Source: Sandaracinobacter neustonicus (GTDB taxonomy: Bacteria > Pseudomonadota > Alphaproteobacteria > Sphingomonadales > Sphingomonadaceae). From it: a stretch of 64,000 bases of DNA. The DNA is taken from contig NZ_VFSU01000028.1 of NCBI RefSeq assembly GCF_006385875.1, positions 124,001 to 188,000 of the forward strand, written 5' to 3'. Under the pieces are notes generated by a model that had not been told where the DNA came from, did no database searches, and saw only the letters and a program-made list of their open reading frames with translations. This document shows, piece after piece, positions 42,901-50,580 of the stretch (positions are counted from its first letter, which is position 1; every line of letters begins with the position of its first letter). The position numbers were made by a program, and so were the translations under genes.

Positions 42901-45900
42901 GCCCGGCGACAATGATCCGTCCAACAATCATATCATCATCAGCTATTCGGCGCTCGTGCCGGACGTGGCTGCCAATTTCGCCGCGCCCGGCCGGGTGCAA
43001 CTGCTGCCCGCCACGCTGGACACGCCGCTGGGCCTGCGCGCCGATCAGGTTTCGGTGGAAATCGTCGAGCCGGAACTGGTGCTGGACAAGACCGCCAGCG
43101 CCACCACCGGCATTCCGGGCGACGTCATCACCTACCGGCTGGTGCTCACGCACGCGGGCAATTCCACCGCCGCCGCACGCGACATCCTGTTGACCGACGA
43201 TCTCTCCACCGGCGATCTCACGCTGGTGCCCGGCTCGCTGGTGGTGCTGTCCGGCCCCGGCAGCGTCTCCGGCTCGGGCGTCTCCATCTCCATCCCCACG
43301 CTGGCGCTGGGCGAGGAAACCATCGTTGAATATCGCGCCATTGTCGGCACCGTTCCGCCGGGTGCCAGCGTGCCCAACATCGCGCAGGCGAATTTCGACA
43401 GCGCCGAAGGCCCCGGCGGCCGCCCGGACAGCGCCAGCGACACTTTCACCTTCGGCGTGCCCAACCTCAACAAGGTCATCACCGGCAGCAGCCTCGCCGA
43501 CACCGGAGACGAACAATATCGCCCCGGCGTGCAGGATCTCGCCATCGGCGAACTGCTGTTCTACGACATCATCGTCACCCTGCCGGATGGCGACACCGGC
43601 GTGCTGGTGACAGACAGGCTGCTGTCGCTCGGCGCGTTCGGCACGCTGGAACTGGTGGGCGCGCCCACCATCGCCATCGGCTCGGGCGTGACGGCCAGCA
43701 TCCCCAACCCGACGCTGGTGCAGACTGACACCAACGGAGACGGCATCGCAGACCGGCTGGCGTGGGATTTCGGCACCGTCAACTTCACCGGCAGCGGCGA
43801 CAATCACATCATCATCTCGGTCGTCGCCCGCGTGCCGGATGTGCCCGGCAACAGCAGCGGAGACCTGCTGACGCTGCCCGCTAACCTCGACTATGTTTAT
43901 GGGAATGTGGTGGATTCCATCCGCGTGGACTTCGTTGAGCCGGAACTTGGGATCGAAAAGATCGTCACCCCGGTGGTGGGCGAAGCGGGCACGGTCGTCG
44001 GCTATCAGGTGACGCTGCGCAACCTCGGCACCGGCCCCGCCTATGACATGGCGCTGGCCGATCTCGCGGACGCCGGGCTGCTGCCTGAAGGCCCGGCCAC
44101 GCTGCTGCAAGGCGGTTCCAGCACCCTGTTCGCCTCGGCAAACGATGTCGTCGTGGCCCGGCTGCTGCCCGGCGAAGTCGCCATCATCAGCTATGCCGCG
44201 CGCATCGCCGACAGCGTGCTGGTCGATTCGGTGCTGCCGAACACAGTCTCCACCGGTTATGATTCCCTGCCGGGCGCGGATGCCGGGCAACGCAGCTACG
44301 CGCCGGTCGCCGATGACGCCGTCGTTACCGTGACGCCGGTGCAGGAGCCGACGCTGACAAAGGCGATCCCGGTTCCGCCCACCAGCGATCCCAACACCGG
44401 AGACGCGCAGCTTCGCCCGGGCGTGACGGATTTCGGCATCGGCGAAACCGGCCGCATCGAACTGACGGCCACGCTGCCGCACGGCACCGTGCAGAATGTA
44501 ACGCTCACCGATCAACTGACCACGGCCGACGCGAAACTGGGCTTCCTGCCCGGCAGCGTCTCCATCAGCCTCGGCGGCACGCTGCTCGATCCCGCCAGCT
44601 ACACGGTCACGCTGGTGGATTCAGACAATGACGGCATCGCCGACAGCGTCTCCTTCCACTTCAACAGCCTGACGGTGCCCGGCGCAGCCGATCCGGCGAC
44701 CTATCCGCTGGTGATCCATTACGAGGTGATGGCGCTGGATATCCCGGCGAACCAAAGCGGCGACCAACTCGATCTCGCCGTCAGCCTCACCTACGAAACC
44801 GCCAATGGCGCGATTCAGCCGCTGACCGCCTCGGCGGGCGCGGACATCGTTGAACCGGGGCTGGGGATCGAAAAGATCGTCACCCCCATGGTCGGCGAGG
44901 CGGGCGTGCTGGTGGGCTATCAGGTCACCATCCGCAACCATGGCAACGGCCCGGCCTATGATATGGTGCTGACGGACGTGCAGGCGGCGGGGCTGCTGCC
45001 CGAAGGCCCGGTGACGCTGCTGCTGAATGGCGTCAGCACGCAGTTCGCCTCTATCAACGATGTGGTGATTGCCGGTCTGCTGCCCGGCGAAGTCGCGATC
45101 ATCAGCTACGCCGCCCGCGTGGCAGACGGCGTGCTGGTCGATTCCGTGCTGCCGAACACGATTTCCACCGGCTATGATTCCCTGCCCGGAACAGAAACCG
45201 GCCAGCGCGAATATGGCCCCGTCACCGATGACGCGGCCGTCACGGTCACGCCCTCCACCCAGCCCGCGCTGGTGAAATCCATCCCGGTGCCGCCCACCAG
45301 CGACGCCAACACCGGCGACGCACAACTGCGCCCCGGCATCACAGACCTCGGCATCGGCGAGACCGCGCAGATCGAACTGGCGGCCACACTGCCGCGCGGC
45401 ACGATCCAGAACGTCACCATCACCGATCAACTGACCACCGCCGACGCCAAGCTGGGTTTCCTGCCCGGCAGCGTTTCAGTCAGCCTCGGCGGCATCGTGC
45501 TCGATCCGGCCAGCTACACGGTCACGCTGGTGGATGCCGACAATGACGGCATCGCCGACAGCGTGTCGTTCCACTTCGCCAGCCTGACGGTGCCCGGCGC
45601 AGCCGATCCGGCGACCTACCCGCTGGTGATCCACTATGAGGTGATGGCGCTGGATATCCCGGCCAACCAGGGCGGCGACCAACTCGACCTCGCCGCCAGC
45701 CTTACCTACGATACGGCCAACGGCAGCATCCAGCCGCTCACCGCGTCTGCGGGCGTCGATCTCGTCCAGCCGGACCTCACCCTCACCAAGACGGCGGTGA
45801 AAACGGTCGCAGACAGCGGCAGCCTCCACGGCCTGCTGCCGCCTGCCGCGCCGCTGTCGGGCACGGCGGGCGACATCTTCACCTACACCATCACCGTGGG

Positions 45901-47743
45901 GCAGGCCCCCGGCTCCACCGGCCCGGCCTATGATCTGGCGATCAGCGATCTGGTGCCGAACGGCCTCTCCATCGTCCCCGGTTCGGTGGTGGCCAGCATG
46001 GCGGGCGTGAACCTGAGCGTGAACGGCAACAACATCACGGCGCAAGTCGCGCTGCTGCTGCCGGGCGAAAGCTTCACCATCAGCTATCAGGCGCGAATCC
46101 TCGATTCGACGATGTATGATAGCGCGCTGCCCAACCATGTGGATTTGGGATATGATACGCTGGCAGGCCCCGGCGGCCGCGCGGACAGCGCTGCCGCAGA
46201 CGCGCAGATTTTCCTGCAAGGCGCGGGCACGGTCGTGAAAACGGTGATCGCCACCAGCAACCCCAACAGCGGCACCGGTGCGTTCGAGCCGGACGTGACG
46301 GACCTGACGATCGGCGAGGAAGTGACCACCCGGCTGACGGCGGTGCTGGCCGAAGGCACCACCCATGTCGTCATCACCGATCACCTGCCCGCCGGGCCGG
46401 GCGGTGTGCTGCAACTGATCGCGCTGGGCCGCCCGGTGCTGGGCGCGAACGTGATCGCCGAACATCCGAACCCGGAACCCACCTTGTTCGATACCGATGG
46501 CGACGGGCTGGTGGACAGCTTCCGCTTCGATTTCGGCCGCGTCACCGTGCTGGGTGACAATGTGATCGACGCGCGGGACACGATCAGCATCGACGTGACG
46601 GCCCGCGTGCCGGATGATCCTCGCAACGTCAGCGGCAACCGGCTGGACGCCCCCGTGCTGCTCGATTTCGGCACCGGCACCGCTGTCGCCTCCGTCCCGC
46701 TGGATATCGTCGAGCCGACGCTGAGGATCGACAAGATCGCCCTCACGCCGGACCGCTTCCTCGGGCAGATCGCCAGCTATGAAATCCGCGTCTACCACTC
46801 GCCGGATTCGGTGGTGGCGGCCGATGTGGCCGTGATCGACACCCTCGCCCCCGGCCTCACGCTGGTGCCCGGCTCGATGATCATCGTCTCCGCGCCGGAA
46901 AGCATCCCCGTCAGCATTCAGGGCACCACCGTCTCCATTCCGCTGCTGCCGCTGGGCACGGAACTGGTGATCCGCTTCGACGCGCAGATCGCCTACACCG
47001 TCGATCCCACCGTGCCGCTGTTGAACACCGCGACCGTCACATGGGATCAGGTGCCCGGCGAAGGCGGCCGCCCGGCAGGCAGCGAAGACACCGCAAGCGT
47101 GAACGTCCTTCCCGGAGACGTGCCGAAACGCGAGCAACCCTCAGGCCATTGGCTGAAAGACCGGCATGTCGAACGGCTGCCGCGCATCGACGGCATCTAC
47201 TCCGGCACCGCGCAATCCGGCGCGCGGCTGGTGCTGAGCCTCGTCGATTCGAGCGGCGCGCCCGCAGGCTCCACCGCCGTCACCGCAGACGCAGGCGGCA
47301 ACTGGATAGCGCTGATGCCCAGCGCCACCATGCAGGACCGGCACGACTGGCAGGATTCCATCGCCGACAGCCGCCTGTTCCGCGACCTGATCCACGCCGA
47401 ACCGGCATCCCCGCAATGGGATGCAGACCGCGCCGTTCGCGTGGGGGCCTATGTGCCCGACACCGCCTATCGCCTGACGATCGACCAGCTTTCCGCCGGG
47501 CATATCCAGCCGGATTCCCTGCTGGGGCCGGAACCGGCCAACAATTTGCGCACCTATTTCGCCCCGGCCTGGCGCGACGAACTGCTGGTGCAACAACCAC
47601 TCTCGATCGACCGCGTGTTCGACGATCTGGCGCAAACCGCCATCAGCCGCGATTTCGCCGCCGCCAAGGAGCCGCTGGGCTTCGCGCTGAACCGCTTCAA
47701 CGCGGAGTTGCTGGCGGCGGGCGTGGGCGCGGAGGCGCGGTAG
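36956..47743 (+). CDS. Giant DUF11-repeat surface/secreted protein (3595 aa)
   Basis: 10.8-kb gene. The N-terminus has no signal peptide but carries EAVMLLEERIMLDAEA, a variant of the LEPR-x-LL(D)A motif found at the start of many very large exported bacterial proteins. From about residue 980 to 3380 a two-domain unit recurs eight times: a DUF11-like beta-sandwich opening with (E)PxLxIxK and ending (Y/W)DSLPG-like, then a domain with xLxIGExxxxxxxxxTLPxG..DxLP. Five DxDxDG-type loops (for example TDTNGDGIGD, VDSDNDGIADS) are likely calcium sites. The last 200 residues are different and may hold a sorting signal. Coupled to a TolC-like gene, it is probably exported to the surface as an adhesin or matrix protein. 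Confidence 0.8.
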   Translation: MTADAGLGGRLARWLRGSSLAARRPTDEAVMLLEERIMLDAEAQVTIDGPATAPLGGSFAITLTFDNVADGDPGSNVGYGPYIDLIIPTTGKDGAGAAADDGITFGSATYLGVPVQTTLLTFDANGDAIHPFARDASGNARVVHGTPGDTLAVLTLPFGSFTPEQTAAVVTVNLNMSPLADYDPGHISDQLTLLAQGGFFLGRDPHDNPTTDAPVLQQPPVSLSVSPSLVTLTKVSNAPENETATGPNFLRTYTIDLDIATGQTITSLNIQDLLPANIVYMGSVVSIGSGTLVDAPAVGVVVDPADNLLSYDFGSVTGVAGVDARIVVSFYVADVAGDGSNVIDPVTGGDTQTINDVRATGEFTPIDGRDPVTVMLEDARPDDHILTNRAIAVQKSSSLVDNNSSGLSAGDVVIYTIQVQLSDYFTLGDINLTDLLSDGQRIDTSFLPTFTVTERGIASGALGFAGVSASGGEFGGGAFTTIYNSATGQTAISIDMSQELIGQNLFGGDGVLAGGRTQAGDAALLTGATTLSITFRAVVQAEYVSPQVNGQAVSQGDRIGNDVDVSATVRNNVTQAPTGNSITDDSHVSLVVPVGHVNAKEVVAVNGLAPVMVGNSPVVTQGDTVTFRITYALPNSSVDEFRLVDFLPLPVFEAMRLTQSTGAVGSIPDVGQWGYGTADSFHTLLNAPTPTVTADTAANSITFDFGSYSLQTQPGNPQAEASVVQILFTVRVTDQAFADQLQLTNLVTASEAGSQGNTVSTSALGQFKLSQPELVISKGVVDYLGSNSVTFDGSRSPPGVSFAGAVGNTGAAAFTGQITDAGLTLGAIDANLRGADAGDKLTFAIVINNNGTGRNGAFDVQFRDTLPAGFGIPTDGAGLNLKVTTGDGTPVAYALIGSGLFDGGIRLTDPSASSGAIAPDQDGSGTSGTSTADIIIITYDLVALDSVQPRQTWTNEATLFAFAALPGGANFVFEDLSDTATVTTPDPTISKTVIDSSHSFTSGNNLAIGETVTFRITVTLPEGTTNNLKLSDVLPDSMASTLTPISATLVSVGSGISGAGIPAIGSSATLSGHTFSFDFGNVVNAGDNVASNNSIVFDVVARATDDVRNQRGDTATNSGHINWITTLEGGSLVAGALSANATVRMVAPDLALTKTVNPTTADGGDIVTYTLTVSNPAHTYGTTAFDLNLIDSDLASLGFSNVTITGVSSSGAVNAAATADAGGIVRVSADSLINGGSITVTFTAKVSDTVETGSTLTNVARITDYATLPGDDPNARVITNEPPASATLTIASTGITKQLITTSIGNDANPKVQIGETATFDIVATLPDGLTKSLVLRDVLPTGAATLNFVSAELISIGGNSTAGATAGGNISGSLLGVGSTGTLSGDGKTVSFALGDVYTLASPGHTAADQIIIRVTVVVPDVPENTASDDVVTNTAIALFSTGSRQATSSLDIIEPNLGIVKSAVPASVQAGDVISYSFTIRNNGDGIAFDVTVADPLHPDIQRIGDISFSGIASGTATSFADIQLAQLRPGESLTVSYQALVLDTASHGTNIVNTASTSYDSLPGTDLGRVPSPPPSSSVSIPVVGPVLVDKALIFTSVNGDTSPNVVIGELLTYQIVATLPNGTISLNLRDVLPAGLEYVVGSASFVSAFGSSTVPAGFAVSVSGQQVDFAFGSLVNPPDPGGDDRVIVTLQALVRDVPLNFQGVNLVNPVTAITSLGSFTDPTPPVVSIVEPRLDIDKAASVNGGSAGDAGDLVSFTVTVRHSGTSGADARDFTIADLLPTGLTLVGTPTLSGTGAPGAAIDPSAPANSIRVTGATLAMGQELVIHYQARIDDTNLLPSAITNSASVGWDSLPGSGGRVDSGLDTATIDVTGPQSLVKSITGTSDSLTGSEQFDPAVPDLVIGERVDFRLVATIPEGVLGPVIITDTLLSAFGTLDLVPGSVQVEIGGVAISFTPTVTDTNGDGIGDRLLFDFGTIALPGDNDPSNNHIIISYSALVPDVAANFAAPGRVQLLPATLDTPLGLRADQVSVEIVEPELVLDKTASATTGIPGDVITYRLVLTHAGNSTAAARDILLTDDLSTGDLTLVPGSLVVLSGPGSVSGSGVSISIPTLALGEETIVEYRAIVGTVPPGASVPNIAQANFDSAEGPGGRPDSASDTFTFGVPNLNKVITGSSLADTGDEQYRPGVQDLAIGELLFYDIIVTLPDGDTGVLVTDRLLSLGAFGTLELVGAPTIAIGSGVTASIPNPTLVQTDTNGDGIADRLAWDFGTVNFTGSGDNHIIISVVARVPDVPGNSSGDLLTLPANLDYVYGNVVDSIRVDFVEPELGIEKIVTPVVGEAGTVVGYQVTLRNLGTGPAYDMALADLADAGLLPEGPATLLQGGSSTLFASANDVVVARLLPGEVAIISYAARIADSVLVDSVLPNTVSTGYDSLPGADAGQRSYAPVADDAVVTVTPVQEPTLTKAIPVPPTSDPNTGDAQLRPGVTDFGIGETGRIELTATLPHGTVQNVTLTDQLTTADAKLGFLPGSVSISLGGTLLDPASYTVTLVDSDNDGIADSVSFHFNSLTVPGAADPATYPLVIHYEVMALDIPANQSGDQLDLAVSLTYETANGAIQPLTASAGADIVEPGLGIEKIVTPMVGEAGVLVGYQVTIRNHGNGPAYDMVLTDVQAAGLLPEGPVTLLLNGVSTQFASINDVVIAGLLPGEVAIISYAARVADGVLVDSVLPNTISTGYDSLPGTETGQREYGPVTDDAAVTVTPSTQPALVKSIPVPPTSDANTGDAQLRPGITDLGIGETAQIELAATLPRGTIQNVTITDQLTTADAKLGFLPGSVSVSLGGIVLDPASYTVTLVDADNDGIADSVSFHFASLTVPGAADPATYPLVIHYEVMALDIPANQGGDQLDLAASLTYDTANGSIQPLTASAGVDLVQPDLTLTKTAVKTVADSGSLHGLLPPAAPLSGTAGDIFTYTITVGQAPGSTGPAYDLAISDLVPNGLSIVPGSVVASMAGVNLSVNGNNITAQVALLLPGESFTISYQARILDSTMYDSALPNHVDLGYDTLAGPGGRADSAAADAQIFLQGAGTVVKTVIATSNPNSGTGAFEPDVTDLTIGEEVTTRLTAVLAEGTTHVVITDHLPAGPGGVLQLIALGRPVLGANVIAEHPNPEPTLFDTDGDGLVDSFRFDFGRVTVLGDNVIDARDTISIDVTARVPDDPRNVSGNRLDAPVLLDFGTGTAVASVPLDIVEPTLRIDKIALTPDRFLGQIASYEIRVYHSPDSVVAADVAVIDTLAPGLTLVPGSMIIVSAPESIPVSIQGTTVSIPLLPLGTELVIRFDAQIAYTVDPTVPLLNTATVTWDQVPGEGGRPAGSEDTASVNVLPGDVPKREQPSGHWLKDRHVERLPRIDGIYSGTAQSGARLVLSLVDSSGAPAGSTAVTADAGGNWIALMPSATMQDRHDWQDSIADSRLFRDLIHAEPASPQWDADRAVRVGAYVPDTAYRLTIDQLSAGHIQPDSLLGPEPANNLRTYFAPAWRDELLVQQPLSIDRVFDDLAQTAISRDFAAAKEPLGFALNRFNAELLAAGVGAEAR
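43938..45770 (+). repeat. Recent tandem duplication within the giant gene
   Basis: Two consecutive units of about 915 bases (43938-44855 and 44856-45770; 305 residues each) are far more alike than the other units. Both start with P-x-LGIEKIVTP, share LLPGEVAIISYAAR, IPVPPTSD-NTGDAQLRPG, LTTADAKLGFLPGSVS, VPGAADPATYPLVIHYEVMA and IQPLTASAG. The DNA is also closely similar but differs at many third positions, so the duplication is older than a simple replication slip. Confidence 0.85.
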
Positions 47744-47760
47744 ACGGTCTGCAGAAATGA

Positions 47761-47775
47761 GGGGGCGCTGCCCCC
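47761..47775 (+). terminator. Hairpin after the giant gene
   Basis: GGGGGC-GCT-GCCCCC, 17 bases after the stop of the giant gene, followed by CTCAACCTGTTCC without a clear U-tract. Plausible end of the tolC-giant gene transcript. Confidence 0.45.
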
Positions 47776-47896
47776 CTCAACCTGTTCCGTCCGCGTCCGT
47801 TACAATCGTTAACTTGGCGTTTGCCTCCCTGTGGCAGCAGGGTGGCGTTGCGAGGGCGTATGCGTGAGGGCGTGCGAATCGCAAAGGGTTCAGGAC

Positions 47897-48025
47897 ATGA
47901 GCGGCGTTATGTCGAACGGGAAGATTTTGCTGATTGCGATCACGCTGGGGTTCCTCGGCGGCTTTTCCGTTGTCGCCGTCGCCAACAATGTCGGCAGCCA
48001 GCAGGTTCACGCCAGCGCGGACTGA
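47897..48025 (+). CDS. Possible 42-aa single-span membrane peptide
   Basis: Begins MSGVMSNGKILLIAITLGFL and ends GGFSVVAVANNVGSQQVHASAD: a hydrophobic span of about 19 residues followed by a polar tail, preceded by AAAGGG 9 bases before the ATG. It overlaps the convergent ABC exporter gene by 19 bases. Not recognised as a known family; a second ATG at 47909 is possible. It may be a real small membrane protein or chance. Confidence 0.35.
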   Translation: MSGVMSNGKILLIAITLGFLGGFSVVAVANNVGSQQVHASAD

Positions 48026-49872
48026 TCCGTTTCGCCTGCGATCTCTCCGGGTGTGTCGACCCGGGCTTCGTCTTCCGCTGCCTGCATCGCCCACAGCTCT
48101 GAGTAGAGGCCGTTGTTCGCCAGCAGGGCGGCGTGGGTGCCGCGTTCCACGATCTCGCCGCTGCGCATCACCAATATCTGGTCCGCGTCGATAATGGTGG
48201 AGAGGCGGTGGGCGATCACCAGCGTGGTGCGGCCTTTTTCCGCCAGTTCCAGCGCGTCCTGAATGCCCGCCTCGGTCGCGGAATCGAGCGCGCTGGTGGC
48301 TTCGTCCAGAATCAGGATCGGCGGGTTTTTCAGCAGGGTGCGGGCAATCGCGACGCGCTGCTTCTCCCCGCCGGAGAGCTTCAGCCCGCGTTCGCCCACC
48401 TTGGTGGCATAGCCCTCGGGCAGGCTCTCGATGAAGCCCGCGATCTGCGCCGATCGGGCGGCGGCGTCGATTTCGGCCTGCGATGCGCCGTCGCGGCCAT
48501 AGCCGATGTTGTAGCCGATGCTGTTGTTGAACAGCACGGTGTCTTGCGGAACGATGCCGATGGCGGCGCGGAGCGAAGTTTGGGTGACCTCGCGCAGGTC
48601 TTGCCCGTCGATCAGGATGCGCCCGGCTTCCACATCGTAAAAGCGGAACAGCAGCCGGGCGATGGTGGATTTGCCGCTGCCCGAAGGGCCGACGATGGCG
48701 GTGCGGGTGCCCGCGGGCACGGTGAAACTGATGCCGTTCAGGATGCGCCGTTCGGGTTCATAGGCGAAGCGGACCTCTTCGAAGCGGATTTCGCCCGCCT
48801 TCACCGCCAGCGGCTGTGCGTTGGGCGCATCCACGATCTCGGTTTCGGAATCGATCAGCGCGAACATCGCGGCCATGTCCACCAGCCCCTGCCGGATGGT
48901 GCGATAGACCATGCCCAGCAGGTCCAGCGGGCGGAACAGCTGCGTCAGCAGCGTGTTCACCAGCACCACGTCGCCGGTGGAAAATTTGCCCACGCTCCAG
49001 CCCCACACGCTATAGGCCATCGCGCCCGCCATCAGCAGGTTCGTCAACAGGGACTGGCCGATGTTCAGCAGCGCCAGCGAGTTTTCCGATTTCACCGCGG
49101 CGTCTGCGTAACGGCGCGCCACCCGGCCATAATAGTCGCTCTCGCGCCCCTCGGCGGTGAAATATTTCACCGTTTCATAGTTCAGCAGGCTGTCCACGCT
49201 GCGGGCGACGGTCGCGGTGTCCAACTCGTTCATTTCCTCGCGCAGGGCATTGCGCCAGTCCGTCACTTTTTGCGTGAACAGGATATAGGCCGCCACCATC
49301 ACGCCGGTGGCGATCACCAGTTCCACGCCGAAGCGGGTCCAGAAGATCGCCGCCACCGCGACCAGTTCGATCAGCGTGGGGGCGATGTTGAACAGCAGGA
49401 AATACAGCATCACGTCGATGGACTTGGTGCCGCGCTCCACCACCTTGGCCAGCGCCCCGGTGGAGCGGTTCATGTGGAAGCGCAAAGACAGCCGGTGCAG
49501 GTGCGCGAACACATGTTCGGCCAGCCGCCGCGTGGCATCCTGCCCCACACGTTCGAACACCACGTTGCGCAAATTATCGAACAGCACCGCGCCGAAGCGC
49601 GCGCCCGCATAGGCCACCACCAGCGCCATGGCGATGCCCGCGCCGGATTGCAGCCCCGGGGCCATGCGATCCACCGCGCCCGCATAGAGGAAGCCCATCG
49701 AAAGCTGGATCGCCTTGGACAGCAGCACCAGCAGCATGGCGATAATGATGCGCAGCTTCAGTTGCGGCTGATCCGCCGGCCACAGATAGGGCAGGAACCG
49801 CTTCAGCGTGGCAAAGCCGGGGTCTTGCCGGCCGGTGCTGGCTTGGGAAGGAGAGGGGGAAGGCGGCGTCAC
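48007..49872 (-). CDS. Atm1-type ABC exporter
   Basis: 621-aa fused permease/ATPase of the ABCB7/HMT1/Atm1 group: FLPYLWPADQPQLKLRIIIA at the N-terminus, six membrane segments (about residues 40-330), then Walker A GPSGSGKST, signature LSGGEKQRVAIARTL, Walker B ILILDEATSALD and H-loop AHRLST. The closest well-known relative is the Novosphingobium aromaticivorans Atm1, which exports glutathione disulfide and metal-glutathione complexes. The start is GTG at 49872, just after the ATPase/permease linker-free N-terminus; the open frame continues upstream but overlaps the divergent hydrolase gene. A 14-bp inverted repeat lies directly upstream. Confidence 0.87.
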   Translation of the reverse strand: MTPPSPSPSQASTGRQDPGFATLKRFLPYLWPADQPQLKLRIIIAMLLVLLSKAIQLSMGFLYAGAVDRMAPGLQSGAGIAMALVVAYAGARFGAVLFDNLRNVVFERVGQDATRRLAEHVFAHLHRLSLRFHMNRSTGALAKVVERGTKSIDVMLYFLLFNIAPTLIELVAVAAIFWTRFGVELVIATGVMVAAYILFTQKVTDWRNALREEMNELDTATVARSVDSLLNYETVKYFTAEGRESDYYGRVARRYADAAVKSENSLALLNIGQSLLTNLLMAGAMAYSVWGWSVGKFSTGDVVLVNTLLTQLFRPLDLLGMVYRTIRQGLVDMAAMFALIDSETEIVDAPNAQPLAVKAGEIRFEEVRFAYEPERRILNGISFTVPAGTRTAIVGPSGSGKSTIARLLFRFYDVEAGRILIDGQDLREVTQTSLRAAIGIVPQDTVLFNNSIGYNIGYGRDGASQAEIDAAARSAQIAGFIESLPEGYATKVGERGLKLSGGEKQRVAIARTLLKNPPILILDEATSALDSATEAGIQDALELAEKGRTTLVIAHRLSTIIDADQILVMRSGEIVERGTHAALLANNGLYSELWAMQAAEDEARVDTPGEIAGETDQSALA

Positions 49873-49878
49873 AGCCTG

Positions 49879-49918
49879 CCATGTGGCATTGCAGCGGGCC
49901 GCCCGCAATGCCACATGG
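49879..49918. promoter_or_regulatory. Perfect 14-bp inverted repeat in divergent promoter
   Basis: CCATGTGGCATTGC (49879-49892) and GCAATGCCACATGG (49905-49918) are exact reverse complements separated by 12 bases. The repeat occupies most of the 66 bases between the divergent Atm1-like exporter and the YcbL-like hydrolase. It could be an operator shared by both genes, or a stable hairpin in their leaders. Confidence 0.6.
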
Positions 49919-49938
49919 GTGCTATGCCCAATCCTCCC

Positions 49939-50580
49939 ATGAAGGCGGTAATCGTGCCCGTCACGCCGCTGCAGCAGAATTGCACCCTGATCTGGTGCAC
50001 CCAAACGATGAAGGGCGCCTTCACCGATCCGGGTGGCGATCTGGATCATCTGCTGAAGGTCGCCGCCGAACAGGGGGTGGAGATCGAAAAGCTGCTGGTG
50101 ACGCACGGCCATATCGATCATTGCGGGCTGACGGGCGTGCTGGCCGAGCGGCTGGGCGTGCCCATCGAAGGCCCCCACCCGGACGACAAATTCTGGATCG
50201 ACATGAATCCGGAAACCGGCGCGAAATATGGCATCGCCGGGGCCACCGCCTTCACGCCGGACCGCTGGCTGTTCGATGGCGATCAGGTGACGGTGGGCAA
50301 TCTGGTGCTGGACGTGTATCACTGCCCCGGCCACACGCCGGGCCATGTGATCTTCCACCACCCGCCCTCCAACCTCGCCATCGTGGGCGACGTGCTGTTT
50401 CAGGGCAGCGTGGGCCGCACCGATTTCCCAAAGGGCGATTTCCAGCAGCTGGTGCAATCCATCACCGGCCGCCTGTGGCCGCTGGGCAACCAGACGGCGT
50501 TCGTGCCCGGCCACGGCCCCATCAGCACCTTCGGCCGCGAACGGCAGACCAACCCGTTCGTGGGCGATTCCGTGCTATGA
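49939..50580 (+). CDS. YcbL-type metallo-beta-lactamase fold hydrolase
   Basis: 213-aa enzyme of the glyoxalase II-like group. MKAVIVPVTPLQQNCTLIWC matches the YcbL N-terminus, and the metal motif is H56-G-H58-I-D60-H61; further ligands are in CPGHTPGH (His), VGDVLFQGSVGRTDFP (Asp) and FVPGHGP (His). Hydrolysis of S-lactoylglutathione or another glutathione thioester is likely. It diverges from the glutathione-type Atm1 exporter and overlaps the following glycosylase gene by 4 bases (ATGA). ATG 49924 is an alternative start. Confidence 0.88.
   Translation: MKAVIVPVTPLQQNCTLIWCTQTMKGAFTDPGGDLDHLLKVAAEQGVEIEKLLVTHGHIDHCGLTGVLAERLGVPIEGPHPDDKFWIDMNPETGAKYGIAGATAFTPDRWLFDGDQVTVGNLVLDVYHCPGHTPGHVIFHHPPSNLAIVGDVLFQGSVGRTDFPKGDFQQLVQSITGRLWPLGNQTAFVPGHGPISTFGRERQTNPFVGDSVL

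Noticed and set aside
41240-44515. Long minus-strand open frame inside the giant gene
   Set aside because: Repetitive shadow of the DUF11 repeats; composition is Arg/Gly/Asp/His-rich and no start signal or family feature is present.
48007-49872. ABC transporter of a type I secretion system for the giant protein
   Set aside because: Sequence blocks match the Atm1/ABCB7 group, it is convergent to the giant gene, and there is no C39-like N-terminal domain or adaptor gene.
48133-49900. Plus-strand open frame running into the YcbL-like gene
   Set aside because: It is the antisense of the Atm1-type exporter; only the last 213 residues, from ATG 49939, are real.
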